A stretch of DNA of 64,000 nt from Condylostoma magnum (lineage: Eukaryota; Ciliophora; Heterotrichea; Heterotrichida; Condylostomatidae): contig CAKKTI010000084.1 in NCBI GenBank assembly GCA_920105805.1, positions 1 to 64,000 of the forward strand, read 5' to 3'. Shown one piece after another: positions 45,820-58,052 of this stretch (positions are counted from its first letter, which is position 1; every line of letters starts with the position of its first letter). The notes beneath the pieces are model-generated. The model was not told the DNA's origin. It ran no database searches and saw only the letters and a program-made list of their open reading frames with translations. A program made the position numbers and the translations under genes.

Positions 45820-48800
45820 TTAAAATAAATCAGTAGTTAAGTTATCTATTCTATCTGTTTGTGAAATCAGCTTTTTAGAGTGTATTTCTAGTTGCTTTAG
45901 TTTTCCTGCTAATTCGGCTAATTTGGGCTTGAGTACCTTCTAGTCTATCATCTTATCAATGATTTACTTCGTTTCCTATACACTGTTTATCATATTTTCC
46001 TATATAGCAGGGTTAGTTTACTTATATTATGAATCAAAATCCTGTTTTATATTGACCATAGTTGTTGATACCTATGACCTTAGACCTGATATTTTATCTA
46101 TCATTGTTGCTACATATCCTTCCCACACATCATCAATCATATCATCAGCCTGGCCTTCAGCCACACAAACCTGCAGAAATCCCCAAACTTCCTCATTTTA
46201 CTTCCAGATTATTAAAGTCTCCGCTTCTAATATCATTTCTATCAGCTCTTTGGTGTTAACTTGCTAAATCTAGCTTTATACTCTATCATATGTATCGTCA
46301 ATGACGGATATTATCAAAGATAGTAGAATAATTGAGTTAATCATGGTTAAAAGGAGAAATACTATCCAGCCTATTTCAGATTGCGGCATAACTGGGAAAT
46401 CAGATAAGATAATTCTGTAGGTATTGGTTAAATGATCACCTGCTACCTTGATTTGCTAGTTATCACTGATTGCAAACATTATCATTGTAAATGAGAATAA
46501 GGAGTATAGTAAAATTAGCAAAAAGTACCGCATGTCTAGAATTACCTGGGAAAGCATCGTGACTAAGTACCTTGTTTTACTGTAGAACTTAAAATAAGAG
46601 ATTCCTTTGATGAAGGATATAATAGATATAAATGTTTATAAAATAATGAGTATGTCTCCTTTTATAAGATTATCGTATAAGTTAACTGATAATGCAATTA
46701 CTGCTAATCCTCGAAGTAAGCTTAAAATATTCTTTATTTTACTGAAAAACTTCCACTTTATTTATCATATAATCATCATCTAGGCAAATAATAAAAAGAA
46801 GTTAAAAAATTGCATCACAACTATGCAAATCCAGTGATGAAGAACTATGTAGGATATTAGTGATAAAATATAAGCGATGTATATAAACGCTTAAATGTAT
46901 TGGATTTTTTTCACTTATTACCACTTATGGAATATCAAATACTTAATAAAATTTGTTCTGAAAATTTACTCACAAGAACAGTTTAGTATACTTTCCAAGA
47001 AATCAATACTAGACTAGCTGCCTGGGCTCATAGGAACTCTAAAGCAAGATCTGTAAAACTCAACAGTTTGCCCTTTTACAGCGAATTACAACAGCTTCTA
47101 AAATTCCCCAAGATCTATGTTCTATGATTAAGTTTCAATGGTTTGTGGAAGATTTGAATTGAGCATTACAAACTTTGGTAATTTATCCTCATCCACCTAA
47201 ACAAAACTATCTCTGTATATATCTTCCAGAATAGCAAATCCGTGGCGATTTAGTTAAACTATTGAAGGTTCTATAATGAATAAAGCAGTTGCGTCTAGTT
47301 ATTATTTAGCAAAAATGGTTGATATGAGTAATTGTGCGATTCTTTTGTTACTTCTGATAAATGAAATAGAAAGAGGAGTATCTCCGTCAATTGTTGTGAT
47401 TAGTTTCATTTTTTAGTATTCTATTTTCTCCAGGAACTCTCTCCTGTTATAGTAAGTGTATATGTGGATTAAGTTGATTAGATAAGGGAATACCACTACT
47501 TATTACGCTTATTCTTCAAATAGAATAATATTTCCTTATTGAATTTATTTCATTCCTTCTTTAAATGCTTCTATAGCTTCTTATGATCCTGATACTTTGG
47601 TATTCTTGGAGAACAGTCAATTAGTCTCTGTCTGTATTTGACCTTCATGTGAGAAAATTAGTTAATCTTCATTAAATCCAAAGTAAATTCCTGATTTTTG
47701 TAGTTTAATTTCACATAGTAAACACCTGTCATCTAAAGCTCCATATACAATACTAGTCTCTGTAGATCCTATAAGATACCTATTACCGTTTACTCCTTTA
47801 GTTAAAACCATGTATTAAATGCTTCCTTATATTTTAAGCGTAAAGATCTTATCACATGTTTCAATATCCCATAAAGATAAATTATTAGTAGTTGAGGAAA
47901 GTAAAGTGTTATCTGGTAATGCTAAAAGACAAGAAATTGTTGATTGTTCATCAATTGTTTATAAGTTGAAAGGTGATAGTTGGATTATATCAATCTTTTA
48001 ATCTGATCTACCAGCAGCAATTCATTTTTATTTAAGCTCAGCCGCACAAGTATACCTTGCTTCGAATAGATTAATTTAATCTTTATCAATGTAAATACTA
48101 TGGGGGGTTATTTAAAGCCATGATTGTCCAAATGGGAAGGTTTGTATTTAAGGTTTATGTAGTTCAACTGTCATGTTTAGTTTATTATCTTAATTTTCAT
48201 ATACTTTGCCTTCCTTTGTAATGATATGAATACGATTATTCTTAACGCATAATGATTAAATGGGATATTTGGAGACTTTCATTATTTTCTGTTTTTTCGT
48301 TTACTTCATGTATATCAGTATGTGCCCAGTTGAATATCCAAAGTAAATTTGCTAGGGAGTATCCAGCACCTCTGTTATGGTTGAGCCACTCAGATAATCT
48401 GTTTACGTCTTTATAATACTTATTATTTTTTACTCATCTGGACAAATTATCTAGTTTCCTTCCTCGTCTGTTGAAAACCAAGTCTCATTTTAATAACTTT
48501 GATAAGTTTATATCATTTATCCTGTTTAAACGTCAAATACCCTGTATTTGTTGTTTAATAGTATAATTAGTTATTTTTCGTTTTTTGTTAATCTATAAAA
48601 AGTGGGCTTTGGTTGGTTATATTGTAGTATATTTCACCCTGCAAAAAGATTGACAGATTTTTGTTTGGTTAGTTGAGTTTGATCAAGTTTAGATGAATAT
48701 ATTTCTTCTAGCTAAGGTAATTAAAGCATTGTGAGTTTATAGCTGTGCATTTCTAGTATTCTGTTATTCGAGTTTATAGCTATTAAATGATATAGTGAAT

Positions 48801-49734
48801 TATTATCAGAATCAATCACTTTTATAGGTGTTTGATTTTCTCTAATTTATTCCAAGTCAAAAATATGCATTTAGGTTTTATAGGCTACTACTAATTATGA
48901 GTTTACAATATCCATTGAAATGACTTCTTGCTCAATGCTTATATTCAAATAGTTCTAAAACTCCCTTTGATCTATTATAACCAAATATTTATTTAAGCTG
49001 TCAGATAAAGTCCCAGATATAACTAAGTACTCGTCCTTACTAGCAAATATTAGCTTCTTAAATTATTACTAATGGGTTATATCTTTAAATTTATGCTTCT
49101 AATGCTTATACTTAAAAATTGTGACAGCCTACACTTAATCCTCTTTTTAATAATGTATGATAATAGTTTAATATTTTTGATTATACTTTAGATCTAATAT
49201 TTTTTCAACCTCCATGTCATGAATCAATCTAAAACTATCTTTCGCATTTAAAAATATAAAAGTAGCCTTATTCTTCGTAGCATATACAAACCCATAAGGC
49301 TAGTAAATCGGTTCAACAATAGCAGGCAGTCCAATCTAACTTAAAATATTTTCCCTCATGCCCTCCTCCAAATCTTAAATCTTCTAATAAATTCCTTTCT
49401 ACCCTCCCTAGTCCCTCTAATCCTCTTAACTCCAACATTCCTCCTATTTCGCTATACTAGCTAAAATGGAATCCAGCCTATTCTAGAAATTCCTCAAATA
49501 AGGACTCTGGGTAAACAAATCCTTATCATTCTCCTCCTCCTCTTCCTCATTCTAACTTTCTTCCTCTACATCATCTAAAAGTGGTACAAAGTTAAACCCA
49601 GGGTCATAGTCATCATACAGATAATTCCCAAAGTACGCAAAATCAGACTAGGTCGGTAGAATATTATTGGAGCTGAACTACAAGTCAGGACCTCTTATAC
49701 CGGGAAGTACTCCTCTGTCAGTAGGCGATGCCAT
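45820..49734 (-). CDS. WD40-type propeller fused to TRP-like ion channel
   Basis: 1304 residues from ATG 49734 (MASPTDRGVLPGIRGPDLQF) to tandem TAA TAA 45822-45817; 1305 codons without interruption. Residues ~170-800 are repeated beta-strand units of propeller type (IIQLSPFNLQTIDEQSTISC, LLSSTTNNLSLWDIETCDKI). From ~990 there are about six membrane segments (FHKWQQVKKIQYIQAF, YIAYILSLISYIVLHHW, ILIILQTFISIISFIKG, YFLLILLYSLFSFTMIMF), a pore-like stretch and the TRP/PKD-like last helix FLLTMINSIILLSLIISVID followed by DTYDRV. A coiled coil ends the protein. Likely a cation channel with a propeller sensor domain; ion and gating unknown. Confidence 0.75.
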
Positions 49735-49776
49735 TTTTACCTTAAATCACGTTCATGGAAAATATGGTAATAAATA

Positions 49777-50124
49777 ATGCAGGGACAGCAGAATTTCTAG
49801 AGTCTGGTAAATTTTAATCAGAAAGATGAGGCTTCCTCCCAAGTTAACCAGACCATCGCTGGTCTGTTAGGGGAAGTTTAGTACAGTGGGACTGATGCTT
49901 AGAGGTGGACTAATCAAATTTGTGAAGAAGTAGTCACCAAACTGAAGGACTTAAACTCCAATTTCAAATTCTGTGTGACTTGTGTAATCTTGTAAAAGGA
50001 TAAGGCTGGGCTGCATATTAATTCGACTTGCTACTGGGATGCTAACACTGATGGTAGTGTTGTTGTTAAGTGGGAAAACGACAGTTTATATTGTATTGTC
50101 AACGTGTTTGGCCTAGCATTTTAG
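49777..50124 (+). CDS. DYNLT1: Tctex1-type dynein light chain
   Basis: 115 residues from ATG 49777 (MQGQQNFQSLVNFNQKDEAS). Family core: QRWTNQICEEVVTKLKDLNS, NFKFCVTCVILQKDKAGLHI, STCYWDANTDGSVVVKWEND and LYCIVNVFGLAF, to tandem TAG TAA 50122-50127, the natural family end. Light chain of cytoplasmic or axonemal dynein, binding the intermediate chain and cargo. Divergent from the channel gene with 42 bp between ATGs. Confidence 0.93.
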
Positions 50125-50203
50125 TAAAAGTTTCTATAGGGTTAATTTTGTTTTAAATTGATGTATAGAGTTTATTGCAGTGTTAATTTTATGATATAAA
50201 ATT

Positions 50204-50866
50204 ATGAAGTTATTTTAACTTATTGCTGATACTGTATTGGAGTAGTTGAATCAGAATTTTTTGAAGATTAAAAACTTTTATAATGATTTAAACTGTATAT
50301 TAGATATTGCTAGGGGTGATGAGTATTATTGTCAACATTTTTAGCTCGTATTGCAGGAGGCTTAGGCTTCGTTGAGTCAAGGAGATCAAATCGAGGCTAA
50401 GTTGTAGTCATTTAACTAGAGAATTGAATCTATATCACATTCATTAGATTTTTGATTCTTTTTCAGTTATGAATAGTCCAAAAAAGTATATTAATAGATT
50501 AAAAAGTGGTATTTTGATATGTTAGATTGAATTGAAAGTAGTAAGCAGGATATTTAAGTGTAATTAGAAGCTAAAATGATTAAAACGAACTAGAAAGATA
50601 GGAAATAGCCTATTGGAGGCAATATTATGTTAAAAACTGATACAAATAACTTAAAAAGTATTTAGACACTTGGAAATCAGGAAGTAAGGAAATTTCCATG
50701 CAGAAATTTAAAAAGTGAATGTTAGGAGAGCTTATAACACTTGATAAAATGTTAAGACTTTCTAATGGACTTGATAAGCAATTGTGAAGATTTTTGTGAA
50801 ATATTATTAATTGTAAAGCTAAATTTAGAAAAAATAGTAAAATTGCTTAAAAGCCTTTGAAAATAA
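50204..50866 (+). CDS. Hypothetical helical protein
   Basis: About 220 residues from ATG 50204 (MKLFQLIADTVLEQLNQNFL). Helix-rich with aromatic clusters (LDFWFFFSYEQSKKVYQQIK, KWYFDMLDWIESSKQDIQVQ). No family recognised. The stop is unclear: TGA 50858, TAA 50864, TAA 50873 and TAA 50927 are in frame; 50864-50866 is my choice because composition degrades after it. Confidence 0.5.
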
Positions 50867-51002
50867 TCTGTATAAAAGCTTAATTACTACAAAAATATCA
50901 AGAATCCTATACTAATAAACAAATAAAATCTGTGAAGCTAGACTAAAGTATATAAGTCAGTTAAATAATTAAATAAATATACAGACTCTTTAACCTAAGA
51001 AA

Positions 51003-52196
51003 TGAGTAAATACAAATCTCATTTAAAGTAATTACCATCGTAGTTAGAATAATTAAGCCAGTGCTGCATAAAATTACGTCCTTTGTACATTTTTAACGGT
51101 AAAGAACTGGTACGTAAAAAGCATTACTTTAAATAATTGTTAAAACTATCTTAATTTTGCAAAGAAATGTCCATAAACTACTCTAAGCCCTGATAAAAGA
51201 CTAAAAATCCCTTACAAATCATACTACATTTACGCTCAAGTGCTTTAAAAGAATTCCAGCCTAAAAGAGTAGCTTTAATGCTTTTTAAATCAAAATAAAA
51301 CATAACAAAATCTATGATGAGATCAATCAATAAGCTAAAAACAGATTAAGACAAAGTGTACAGAACAATTGACCTACTAAACTAATCAAGCATGAATATC
51401 AGATCTAATGACCCTAAAGCAAGATACTCAACAACTATAGATAACCCAGGATTCAATAGCTATGAAAGTTCTTGAGATTTAAGCTTAACTGAAGAAATTA
51501 ACAAAGAAACTGATTAAAGTTTAGATATATCCTAGAGTGGAAGTTCATAAGAAAGCTAACTTTCCTAGAAGATACTGTCAGATAACGAATTCATTAATCA
51601 GGATTCCAAGGACTACTAGTTCAGCACTATGTAACAGTAATCCAACTACAAATAAAGCGATGAAAGGTTAAAAACTAACCTTCATTACATGCTTAATAAA
51701 ATAAATAAGGAAGTAAAGCAAATCTTTGATAATGGAATAAGCACTTGAAAGCGGGATTATAAGGTTCTATCTTAAACCAATTCTCCTAAATCCATTCAAA
51801 GGAGAACGTTTTCAGATCAAGCAACTCCTTTCTCATCCCAAAACAGCAACATAGTTCTAAACTATCAACACGATTACCTTTTAAAACTACAGCAAAAGCA
51901 GAAAATACAAAAGAATAGTCCAATGACTCACTTTCTAGCAAAAAGCCGTAAAATGGTAATTTCCAATCAAAACTCCCCATTACCTAAAATCTCAATGCAA
52001 TCATTGAAGCTTAAAAACAAACTTATGAAGAGTTTGAACTAGATCATTATTCCCAAGCCCCCTGCTTAAGATTTGGTAAAGAGAGGTTCTTATCTTAGAA
52101 ACGGAAGCATTGAAACACATAGATTTCGCTCCAGTACAATCACCCCTACCAGAATTCCATCTAGAAACACATCTCACCTAATTTCCCTAAGATAAT
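51003..52196 (+). CDS. Hypothetical Ser/Lys/Gln-rich protein
   Basis: 397 residues from ATG 51003 (MSKYKSHLKQLPSQLEQLSQ) to TAA 52194-52196. The N-terminus is helical and basic (LVRKKHYFKQLLKLSQFCKE); the remainder is disordered, Ser-rich with many SP/TP sites (SQTNSPKSIQRRTFSDQATP, SSTITPTRIPSRNTSH), as in regulated cytoskeletal proteins. Not recognised. SCOT starts 32 bp downstream. Confidence 0.58.
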
Positions 52197-52228
52197 CTTT
52201 TTTTACTGCAAATTATCCTAATAAAAAA

Positions 52229-53704
52229 ATGCTTAAAACTAGCCACTTGATATCCCGCAGATTCGCTTGTTAAATTTACAGCTCTGCATATGACGCAATT
52301 GAGGACATACCCAACTATGCTCGAATAGCCATAGGAGGATACATAAACAACGGTGTTCCTTTCAACCTCATCGATTCCTTATGCCAATTAGGATCCTTTG
52401 GACTTCAGCTGTACAACATTTCTTTAAGTTCTGATGGCTTTGGGGCCACAAAGCTAATATAAAACAACTAAGTCAAAACAGTTGTCTGCTCGTCTCTTGG
52501 AGACGCGACTGCGGTACATGAGGAGTTTTTAAAGGGAAAATTAGAAGTAAGGTTGATCCCTGCTGGTACTTTTGCAGAGAGAATGAGAGCAGCTGGGGCC
52601 GGAATCCCGGCTTTTTATACAACTACAGGGATTGATTCTATAGTGGAGGAAGGGTACTTTCCTTAGAAGTACATGCAGTTTGGAAAAAGGGTCTAAAAGT
52701 ATTCACAAGGAAGGAAACGAAGGAATTTTGATGGCGTTGATTGCTTATTGGAGTCTTCTATATACAGTGAGTGGTCTTTGATAAAGGCGTACAAGGCTGA
52801 TACCGAGGGAAATCTGATATACAGAAGAACAGCTAGAAACACTAATCCTGATGTTGCAATGTGCAGTTTTAACACTATCGCGGAGGTTGAGGAAATAGTA
52901 GAAGCTGGTTAATTAAATCCTGATGAAATCGTAACTCCTGGAATTTTTGTTAAAAGATTAGTATAGGCTAATAGACAGGAAGAGCCTGAAGATATTAAGC
53001 CAAGTCATACTAATACAAATTTACCTTATTTCAAGGAAAAATCAATCATTGCCAAGCGAGCTGCTTTGGAGATAAGGGATGGAATGTATGCTCATTTAGA
53101 TATTGGGTTGCCTTAGATGATTTATAACTATGTGAATCATAGCAGAGATATATATTTTCATTCGAATGTAGGGTCTATTGGTGGCTTTAATGCAGGAAGG
53201 GCTCAATCCGACCCGGATTTAAAGAACTGTTAGGGACATACACTTGATTTGAGAAAGGGTGCCTCTACATTTACTACTCTTGATGCTATGCAAATGATTA
53301 GAGGGGGCCAATTAGATCTGATTGTATTAGGGGCCTATTAGGTCTCTGAAAATGGAGATATTGCCAATTGGATTATAAGCCCAAAACTTAAAAATTAAGG
53401 ATTTGGGGCAGCAATGGATAGTGTTTCTAACAAAAATAATAATATTATAGTCACTATGTTGCATAATGATGAATAGAGTCCAAAGCTAGTGAAAAATTGC
53501 TCTCTTCCTATTACTGGTAAGGGAGTTGTAAGGAAAGTCATTACTGATAAAGGAGTATTCGAAATCATTCCAGGTTAGGGTATGACTATGACAGAGATTG
53601 CAAAAGGAGAGGATTTAGAGTAGATCAGAGAGTTAACGGAATGCGAGTTTAATGTAAGTTCAGATTTAATTGAAATGAAGCAATTTTAGAATAGTTTAGA
53701 TTAA
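52229..53704 (+). CDS. Mitochondrial SCOT-family CoA transferase lacking the catalytic Glu
   Basis: About 491 residues from ATG 52229. MLKTSHLISRRFAC is an amphipathic mitochondrial presequence. Both SCOT halves are present: IGGYINNGVPFNLIDSL, AGTFAERMRAAGAGIPAFYT, then RAALEIRDGMYAHLDIG, RKGASTFTTLDAMQMIRGGQ, DLIVLGAYQVSENGDIANW and CEFNVSSDLIEMKQFQN. SCOT transfers CoA from succinyl-CoA to acetoacetate through a Glu in S-E-N-G-x-L-G. Here that motif reads SNVGSIGG (53159-53182): Glu is Asn (AAT) and the following ENG pattern is lost, so classical catalysis should fail. Everything else is full-length and well conserved. Stop is TAA 53702-53704, or TAG 53687 or TAA 53708. Confidence 0.87.
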
Positions 53705-53842
53705 TGTTAATTTGAGAGTTGTGTTTTACTAATTATAAAAAGAAATTATTAAACAGCTTTGTATACTTTAATCTTTATCACTATTCAAATATTCTTAGTA
53801 TAATTATACAGGATTTATAACAAAATCTAATTTAATCTAAAA

Positions 53843-55651
53843 ATGAAGTTAGCAAACTAAAAGCTTTATAACAAATTCAAGAGCTGCTCTAATTTAAACT
53901 AAAATATTAGCCAAAATTTTATTTTGACTTAATCTTATAGCAATTTATTAAATTATACACAATCAGAAGATCAATTATAGAAAACAGCAGATTGTATAAA
54001 GGCAAGGCCCCATAGAGTGAATCCACTATGCACAAAATTTTCGAATAATAGGAAAGTTATGAGAAAAATTTAACTAGAAATACAGAGTACTCAAAAAACA
54101 ATAGTTCCTAGGAAGAAAGTATCATCATCTATATTTGTACCTTAAAAGATGACAAGAAGTTAAATACGGTAAAATAGTACAATTTAAAGATAACAGACTA
54201 CTAAACCAGAGATACCTCGAACATACTAAATGGTCACAAGTTTAGAAGGTTGAAAGTTAGCTAGAAATATAGAGAAAAGCACAAAAGTTTTTATATTGCA
54301 TGGAAATTATCCAGCATTGAGAAAATTACTAGTAGAAAGAGGATGAGTGGAAAATAAAGATAAATATTCAATTTATTTCGACTTCAAATGAATGAGAAGT
54401 AGTAGAGTTCCTAGATTACTGAGAGATTGATAATAAATAAATCACTTTGAAAAAATATACGAAATTACTACTAAAGTATAATTATGCAAAAACATAAACA
54501 AATTAAAGTAAAAGTTCAATATATAAACTTGCTAATTTTTCCCTATATCTTTTATTATAACAGATCCTAATTCAAATGATGATTTTTTGAACTACTATAA
54601 GTACATATTCGCTTACAATATACTTAAACGATGATTAAATGGAGAGTTTTATTGTAAAGAGAAAATTTAGACAGCCTTTTAAATTATTCTAAGAGTAGTA
54701 AGAGAGTACACAAGAACCAACGGTAAATATTTTACTAGCATAGGAATGTCAGAATGAAGACTACTAGAATCAAGAAATTAGATTGAGATAAAGGTGTTGT
54801 TTCCAAAAATAAGCTATACTAAGTTTCAAAGTAACGATATATAGCAAGAAGTACAATCTTTATTAACTACACTGGAATAATTAGACGTTTAAACGTAAAT
54901 TTACGGTGACTCTAATATCTGAATAGTAAAGCCAGGAAGAAAGTCCAGAGGAAGAGGAATAATGCTTGGAAAAGATTTGTATAAATTGTAAAAGTATGTG
55001 AATTCTGCAAATTATTGAGTAGTTCAAAAATATATAGAAAAACCTTTATTAATTAACCAACGGAAATTTGATATAAGATAATGAGTTCTTATAACAAGCA
55101 TTTAACCTCTATAAATTTGATTTTTCCAGCAATGTTATATAAGATTCAGTGTTTAGGATTTCAGATTAGATCAACTGGATAATTTAGAAATCCATTTAAC
55201 TAATAATTGCATATCGAAGAAAAGTAACTAGTTTTAAAATAATACAATTGAAGGCTGTATGTGACACTCTGATGATTTAAAAGAGTTTATAGTGCAAAAT
55301 TACCAAGAAAATCACTGAGAAGATAAAATTGTTCCATAAATGAAAAAGATTGTGATTTGATCAATGCTTTCAGTGTAGAAGAAGATAACAAATAGAAAGA
55401 ACTCGTTTGAGTTGCTAGGATATGACTTTCTTATTGATGAAAACTTCAATGCATGATTACTAGAAATAAACTCAAGTCCTGCATTAGACTACAGCACAGT
55501 AAATTTTAATCAGAAAATTACAGAAACAATGGTAAAATAATTGTTTTAAGATTCCTTAAAAGTGCTTATCGATTATAATTAAGACAAATAAGCCAATACA
55601 GGTAATTTTGAAAAACTAAAAATTCCAAAAAAATTATCTAAATCTTATTAG
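53843..55651 (+). CDS. Tubulin tyrosine ligase-like protein (TTLL3/8 glycylase-like)
   Basis: About 602 residues from ATG 53843. The ATP-grasp core: IYGDSNIWIVKPGRKSRGRG, IEKPLLINQRKFDIRQWVL, LEIHLTNNCISKK, LLGYDFLIDENFNAWLLEIN and SSPALDYSTVNFN. NFNAWLLEINSSP and DYST are typical of TTLL3/8/10, which add glycine to tubulin tails in cilia. About fourteen Trp residues are all encoded by TGA; I saw no TGG. The C-terminus overlaps the convergent gene's stop; TAA 55580, 55589, TAG 55649 and TAA 55661 are candidates. Confidence 0.85.
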
Positions 55652-57323
55652 GATACTTACTAATATTAGGCTTAAAGGTGCATGCTTTCATTTCCTTCTG
55701 TTGTTTTTTCTCTTATATTTTTTAGATTTACTCCTGCTTTATCTTTTATTTCTCTAATTATGATTAGTACAACCTTTGAACTACTTTTTCATTCTTTTTA
55801 GGAGAAGCCCTTTTAACAACATCAACTGGCATTCCGGAACTTTTTTACTATGCTTTAAAAAGCATTTGTTTCTCAGCAGGCCCTATACTATCAACTAAAC
55901 TTTCCATTTTTTCAACAAATTAGTTGAAATTTAGCTCTAAATCGTCCTCTTCTATCTAATCTAACACAGGCATCATTACTTCTAACGTTTAAGGACTTAT
56001 AGAGTCAATATTTATTTCATGCTTTGAAATAAATCCATCCTCATTTTCATCAAGATGATCAAATAACCTCTGATAAATCTTTAACCTATACTAAGCATAC
56101 AGTTGTTCAGAATTATCATTGGATTATGCAGAAGGATTTTAGCTATTTGGCTCTGATTCAATTGTTGCCTACTTAGCATCTTTTTTCTAATACAAGTACT
56201 CTCATATAGGCAAATTTCCATCATTCCTGCTATTCTTAGGGTTTCTTCCTGTTTTAGGTTTGAATGTAACAATTTCCTTCTCAGACATTTCCTTTCTAAT
56301 TCTTTCTAACTTTTCCTCCTTATCCTTTCCTACTTTAATCAGCCTGTCTGGCAAGTCCTTATAGCTTTTTGATCTCTGAGGCTATGAACTCATCTATGAC
56401 TGCATTTAATTATCTGCGATTTCCTCTTGCTTCAATTACCTATAAAAGGCATCATTGTACAAGTCCTCATATCTTCTACCCATTTCTCCTATGCTACTAT
56501 CATCAGTGAAGTTCTTAGCCATAAGCCTTGGTGCAAAAGTGCACTCTTTCATTTAACGCTTTATCTGCTTCTACTTCTAAACCTCTTTTTTCTCCTAAGC
56601 CATTTTTGCCCTTTTAATCAGATCATCTTCAATCCTAGCTCCTTTTTTCCTCTAAACCTATTACCTTGGATTTTTATTAATAACAGGCTTGAACGTAGCC
56701 TCCTTTAACTCCTCCTTCTCTCTTTGCTCCTTTTTCTCATCTAATTTCTTCTACTTTTCTTCTTACTTCTCGAGTGCCTCATAGTACATCTTAACACACC
56801 CACTTGCAGCTTCAGTAGGTTATTCCGGTATAAACTGAATTCCTTGCATATACGCCTTATTGATAACTCCTCCCATAGGCAGTCCTCCGAGTGTAGAACG
56901 ATTAGACAGTGTTGAGCGATCCCCTCTTCCCATAATCGACCTGTTTCCTCCTCTGAGTCCACTTGACAGCATCGGCCCCGTCATCATCGACTAGTTAAAG
57001 ATTCTCGACATATTAGGATTAAAGCGAGAGATGTCTCCTACATATGTACGCTCAAAGGCCGTCAATGGGTTATTCTGCTCTTATGTCGCCATCTTCTGCC
57101 AACGTTTCCACTAGTCGGATTTCACTTTAGCCATGGCCTCGGCTTTACCTCGGCCGATTAGATTGCCCAGCTGCTCGACAAGGTTAGAGTCTAAATCATG
57201 GCGAGTCACAAACTCCTAGGCGAGGGTATGAGGGTTATCGTAGCGGTGGACAGAAAGCATGTCTTGCACTCCTGGACGCACTTCTATTGTCATCACTAGC
57301 ACTTCTGGATTGTCTTCTGCCAT
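55638..57323 (-). CDS. EF-hand protein with repeated TFKP motifs
   Basis: 561 residues from ATG 57323 (MAEDNPEVLVMTIEVRPGVQ) to TAG 55640-55638. The first ~60 residues look ubiquitin-like (LSVHRYDNPHTLAQEFVTRH). A basic coiled region carries a repeated motif: ATFKPVINKNP, CTFAPRLMAKN, VTFKPKTGRNP, CTFKPNISKYPNK. An EF-hand loop is DENEDGFISKHEI. Such TFKP-x-I-N repeats occur in protist ciliary and cytoskeletal proteins. The 5' half is GC-richer and uses fewer reassigned codons than neighbours. Function unknown. Confidence 0.65.
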
Positions 57324-57436
57324 ATTAATTATATTGGAGGGGGTGTCTATGAGTTGTGTATATAAATAGAACTAGTGAGGAAAGTTAGCCTTGGAGATAA
57401 ATGGTAATTTGTGTATTTAAGCAGTTCTATCTTTAA

Positions 57437-57976
57437 CTAACTAGGAAGCCAAGATGACAGTGGATTACTTTTCATCTCTTTTTGCATATCTTTCATTGCT
57501 TGTAATTACTCCGGATCCATCTTCATATTAGGCATGCACATTGTCATCATAATCATTACTCCGAACATAAGCACCATAGGATTAAACAGTAATTAAGAAA
57601 TTTAGAAGGGTTCATGCATTTCAAAGTAATTAACTTATTTAATCGGAGTTAAACGTAATGGATATATTAATCTTTCTCCTTTGTTTAAGCTAGGAGTTCC
57701 ATCATAACACAAAATATCATCAGATTCTGTTATTTCTATAAGAACAGAGGAAAATTAGTGCCATGGTTGGTAAATTTCTAACAGATGTGTGCCTGGTTAT
57801 ACATTGTAAAAGTTGAAAACTCCACTTAGATCTGGTTATGTTGTATAATTTCCCCCGTCAAGGATTATTTTTGTATCTGCATAAAGTCCTGTGCGACGAT
57901 CTTAAGTTTTTGTGAAGGATATTACTCCTTGGATATCTGCTGAGTAAACGTGTAATAATAAGAGAACCAGGGACAT
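57437..57976 (-). CDS. EMC7: ER membrane complex subunit 7
   Basis: 179 residues from ATG 57976. Signal peptide MSLVLLLLHVYSADIQG, a beta-sandwich lumenal domain (DLSGVFNFYNVQPGTHLLEI, YQPWHQFSSVLIEI), then the family signature NYFEMHEPFQISQLLFNPMV with the membrane helix LMFGVMIMMTMCMPNM and the cytosolic MDPEQLQAMKDMQKEMKS. EMC inserts tail-anchored and polytopic proteins into the ER. Stop TAG 57439-57437, SSWLPS-stop. All family landmarks are intact. Confidence 0.9.
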
Positions 57977-58052
57977 TTTATTATATAAGGATTTTGAGTT
58001 AACTTTATTCATTTGTTTGCACCTACTTATAATTGACTACAATTTAATTAAA

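Noticed and set aside
45959-46267. 102-residue plus-strand frame opposite the channel gene
   Set aside because: It lies across membrane-helix codons of the minus-strand channel and has no independent support.
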